The position numbers were made by a program, and so were the translations under genes. Of a stretch of DNA of 6,303 nucleotides, positions 4,257 to 6,303 are shown piece by piece. The stretch is from Deltaproteobacteria bacterium (GTDB lineage: Bacteria; Desulfobacterota; Desulfarculia; Adiutricales; Adiutricaceae): contig JAISZP010000084.1 of NCBI GenBank assembly GCA_031269135.1, positions 1 through 6,303 on the forward strand. The letters are read 5' to 3'. Positions within the stretch are counted from its first letter, which is position 1. Each line of letters opens with the position of its first letter. The notes beneath the pieces were generated by a model. It searched no databases. It was not told the origin of the DNA and worked only from the letters and a program-made list of their open reading frames with translations.

Positions 4257-4622
4257 ATGACCAGTCCACTCCCGCCTCAACCACCTGACGACTTGGCGCC
4301 CACAGAGCCTGATGACCAGCAAGAACCTACTCGTCATAGCTTTCCCACCCGTTTGTCGTTGGCGCCGGTTTTGTGGCTCCTGCGCTTCTACCAGCTGTTT
4401 TTGTCGCCGTTGAAGCCTCCAACCTGTAGATTTTATCCAGTTTGCTCATCCTACGCCATTTTAGCCTTCAAGCGCCATGGCATATGGCGAGGCGGCTATT
4501 TGACGTTGCGAAGGCTGCTGCGTTGTCATCCTTTTCATCCTGGGGGCTATGACCCTGTGCCGCCCGTCAAGGCGGCCAAGCTCCAAGACGACGGCAAGAC
4601 CTGCGATTTTATGGGTCCCTAG
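4257..4622 (+). CDS. yidD: YidD, membrane protein insertion efficiency factor
   Basis: A 121-residue member of the YidD (DUF37) family, small peripheral inner-membrane proteins thought to help YidC/Sec-dependent insertion. The conserved core runs from about 40 to 103: [21 protein letters not shown] with Cys57, then PVCSSYA with Cys63, [16 protein letters not shown] with Cys90, and [13 protein letters not shown] at 91-103. The first helix (36-50) is amphipathic. An extra Pro/Asp-rich N-terminus (1-33) precedes the core, and most relatives start close to it. Start choice is uncertain: ATG at 4257 lacks a clear Shine-Dalgarno, and a TTG at 4206 would add 17 residues. The rnpA-yidD gap (167 bases) is wide, since these genes often overlap. 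Next is yidC, its functional partner. Confidence 0.92.
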   Translation: MTSPLPPQPPDDLAPTEPDDQQEPTRHSFPTRLSLAPVLWLLRFYQLFLSPLKPPTCRFYPVCSSYAILAFKRHGIWRGGYLTLRRLLRCHPFHPGGYDPVPPVKAAKLQDDGKTCDFMGP

Positions 4623-4641
4623 AGCATGCCTGGGGCATGCT
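4623..4641 (+). repeat. Tight hairpin just after yidD
   Basis: AGCATGCC (4623-4630) and GGCATGCT (4634-4641) form a perfect 8-bp stem with a 3-base loop, starting one base after the yidD stop codon. TGGGG rather than a T-run follows, so it is not a standard terminator. It could be an mRNA-stabilising or processing hairpin between yidD and yidC. Confidence 0.6.
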
Positions 4642-4684
4642 TGGGGTTCGCCAGGGTGTTTTCTTTTGGATGTATTATTTTTTT

Positions 4685-4703
4685 AGCGAGAAGATCGCTT
4701 TTT
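4685..4703 (+). terminator. Weak terminator-like hairpin between yidD and yidC
   Basis: AGCGA (4685-4689) and TCGCT (4695-4699) pair around a 5-base loop and are followed by TTTT; seven T precede the stem. A 5-bp stem is short, so readthrough to yidC is likely. It may act as a partial attenuator. Confidence 0.35.
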
Positions 4704-4792
4704 AACAGTTGTTCGTCGGCGGCATCTTAGCTCTTGGTTTTTGCTTGCGCGACCTTAAGAGACAGTTTGTGACCACTGGGAAGGAGCCATTT

Positions 4793-4797
4793 AGGAG
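4793..4797 (+). promoter_or_regulatory. Ribosome binding site of yidC
   Basis: AGGAG six bases before the ATG at 4804. It is much stronger than the sites of rpmH, rnpA and yidD upstream, suggesting efficient independent translation of yidC within the cluster. Confidence 0.8.
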
Positions 4798-4803
4798 CTT
4801 TGA

Positions 4804-6303
4804 ATGGAAAAACGCACTATTTTGACGATATTTGTGATGCTGGCCTTTTTTGCCGGCGTAAATGTAATATATACCGCCATCTACCCACCCAAGCCGCCAA
4901 CCACTAGTTCCAGTCAGACCTCCACCCAGACGCCCGCGACATCGCAATCGCCGACTGACGCCGCCGCCGTTGATTCGTCGGCTGAAGAAAATCTGTTGTC
5001 GGCCCCCATGACTGGAGAGGACGCCGTCGCTCCAGGCGCACAGACATCTGCCCCCGCCAAGGTCAAAGATATTGTGGTCAAAACCCCTAACTACCGGGCG
5101 GTTTTTACGGAAAACGGCGCCAAGTTGAAGTCGCTGACTCTCACCAATTATTACGCAAGCAAAACAAACTCCGACCTGCCTGACGTTCCTCAAGAACTTG
5201 TCCCCAGCGCCGTATCGTCTTCAGATTATCCCTTGAGCCTTCGTCTTATCGTAAACGACAACGATTATTTGGATTTAGGCGCTCTTGCCTTCGTCGCCGA
5301 TAAAGACAGCCTGGAAGCGACGGACAAAAACGCCGAATTGACCTTTACCGGCCAAACCGTCAAGGGCTTAGAGATAAAAAGGGTTTTCACCTTCGATCCT
5401 GCGACCTTTTTCATAGGCCAAAAGGTGATTCTCGCCAATAATAGTCAGGGTTCCTACACTGGACGCTTGGGTCAAGCGCAGACGTCCGGTCCTGTCGGCA
5501 AAAAAGCGGGACGCTACGACACCGTTGCGGGTTATTTCGACGGGAAATTATTCACCGAGGCGGTGAATAAAGCGCCTGAAGAATTGGCGGAGATTGAAGG
5601 GTACACTTCCGCAGACTGGCTGGGATATATGAGCCAGTATTTTCTCTCGGCTCAAGTGCTCGGCGGCGGCCCTTCCGAACTGCAATCCCCGTCGCAGATT
5701 TCCATTCAAGGCTATCAGAAGCAAAATTCGCTTTTCCAAGCTGTGGTTTCCTGGCCGCTTCAGTTAAGGCCCGGCGCAACGGCGACCTACGACTTTAGCC
5801 TCTACTACGGGCCAAAAGACAGCAAGGCCTTGGCCAACGCCGGTCACAACTTGGAAAAGAGCATCGATTTCGGTTGGTTTGGACTATTAGCCTTGCCGCT
5901 GGCCTGGCTCATTCGTATGTTTTACGACGTCTTCGGCAATTATGGAGTCTCCATCTTGATGGTGACTCTCTTGATTAAGGTGGCCTTGTGGCCTCTGACG
6001 GTCAAGAGCTACAAGTCCATGAAAGGCATGCAGAAGCTCCAGCCCCGGGTTACGGAGCTTAGGGAAAAGTATAAAGACGATCGCGAAACCTTAAACCGCG
6101 AGATGCTCCAACTCTACCGCACTTACAAAGTCAGCCCCCTTGGCGGGTGCTTGCCGATGCTCCTGCAGATACCCTTCTTTATCGCTTTCTACCGCGTCTT
6201 GGACTATGCCTTGGAGTTGCGGGGAGCGCCATTCGTCTTATGGATAAAAGATTTGTCGGCGCCGGATCGCCTCTTTGATTTCGGCGTCCAGATTCCTTTC
6301 CTG
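4804..6303 (+). CDS. yidC: Membrane protein insertase YidC (3' end cut by window)
   Basis: Inserts and folds inner-membrane proteins, alone or with SecYEG. 500 residues are visible without a stop; E. coli YidC has 548, so only the last part is missing. Order: TM1 near 5-25 (ILTIFVMLAFFAGVNVIY), a Pro/Thr/Ser/Ala-rich linker (about 28-90), the periplasmic beta-domain of Gram-negative YidC (about 95-345), then the conserved insertase core from about 357. NYGVSILMVTLLIKVALWPL starts at 379; Lys392 aligns with the groove arginine (Arg366 in E. coli), keeping the positive charge. KSMKGMQKLQP begins the cytoplasmic C1 loop, and SPLGGCLPMLLQ (444-455) matches the NPLGGC motif. AGGAG at 4793-4797, 6 bases before the ATG, fixes the start. 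It follows yidD, as usual, and is probably in the rpmH transcript. Confidence 0.96.
   Translation, partial: MEKRTILTIFVMLAFFAGVNVIYTAIYPPKPPTTSSSQTSTQTPATSQSPTDAAAVDSSAEENLLSAPMTGEDAVAPGAQTSAPAKVKDIVVKTPNYRAVFTENGAKLKSLTLTNYYASKTNSDLPDVPQELVPSAVSSSDYPLSLRLIVNDNDYLDLGALAFVADKDSLEATDKNAELTFTGQTVKGLEIKRVFTFDPATFFIGQKVILANNSQGSYTGRLGQAQTSGPVGKKAGRYDTVAGYFDGKLFTEAVNKAPEELAEIEGYTSADWLGYMSQYFLSAQVLGGGPSELQSPSQISIQGYQKQNSLFQAVVSWPLQLRPGATATYDFSLYYGPKDSKALANAGHNLEKSIDFGWFGLLALPLAWLIRMFYDVFGNYGVSILMVTLLIKVALWPLTVKSYKSMKGMQKLQPRVTELREKYKDDRETLNREMLQLYRTYKVSPLGGCLPMLLQIPFFIAFYRVLDYALELRGAPFVLWIKDLSAPDRLFDFGVQIPFL

Noticed and set aside
4702..5193. A 163-codon minus-strand frame opposite the start of yidC
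   Set aside because: It is a shadow of yidC: the yidC reading frame is unambiguous and the antisense product has no family resemblance.

Overview
The window reads as chromosomal DNA of a Gram-negative bacterium, most likely a member of the Desulfobacterota (former Deltaproteobacteria). The pointers are a short DksA/TraR-type zinc-finger protein with an intact acidic coiled-coil tip, a rpmH-rnpA-yidD-yidC cluster whose YidC has a large periplasmic domain, and a type III glutamine synthetase. Genes are near 50% GC, the spacers are long and AT-rich, and coding density is low. A host-associated or reduced-genome lineage would fit, but that is inference.

Left part (1-2754): the N-terminus of a GSIII-type glutamine synthetase runs leftward off the window. 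A gene-free stretch (270-1035) follows, holding a palindrome by the GSIII promoter, a five-unit 17-bp tandem array and a 90-bp imperfect inverted repeat. Next is a leftward DinB-fold protein with a hairpin just before its ribosome binding site. The 1.2-kb spacer 1510-2754 holds low-complexity CAAG/CAAA DNA, a very AT-rich block, a convincing promoter followed by a hairpin pair (candidate small RNA), and a degenerate 11-12-bp array.

Right part (2755-6303): all genes point rightward: a DksA-like RNA polymerase-binding regulator, then rpmH (L34), rnpA (RNase P protein), yidD and yidC (cut by the window end). This is the conserved cluster linking ribosome production, tRNA processing and inner-membrane protein insertion. 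The rpmH upstream region is unusual: an 18-bp array, then a 16-bp array whose units create overlapping promoter-like elements with constant spacing, then two mutually exclusive leader hairpins. RnpA has an extra repetitive C-terminal tail, and a diverged copy of that repeat continues past its double stop codon.

No new defence, mobile or biosynthetic system is visible. The most unusual property is the recurrence of unrelated short tandem arrays with similar periods (15-18 bp) in almost every spacer, one of which seems to have become a promoter.
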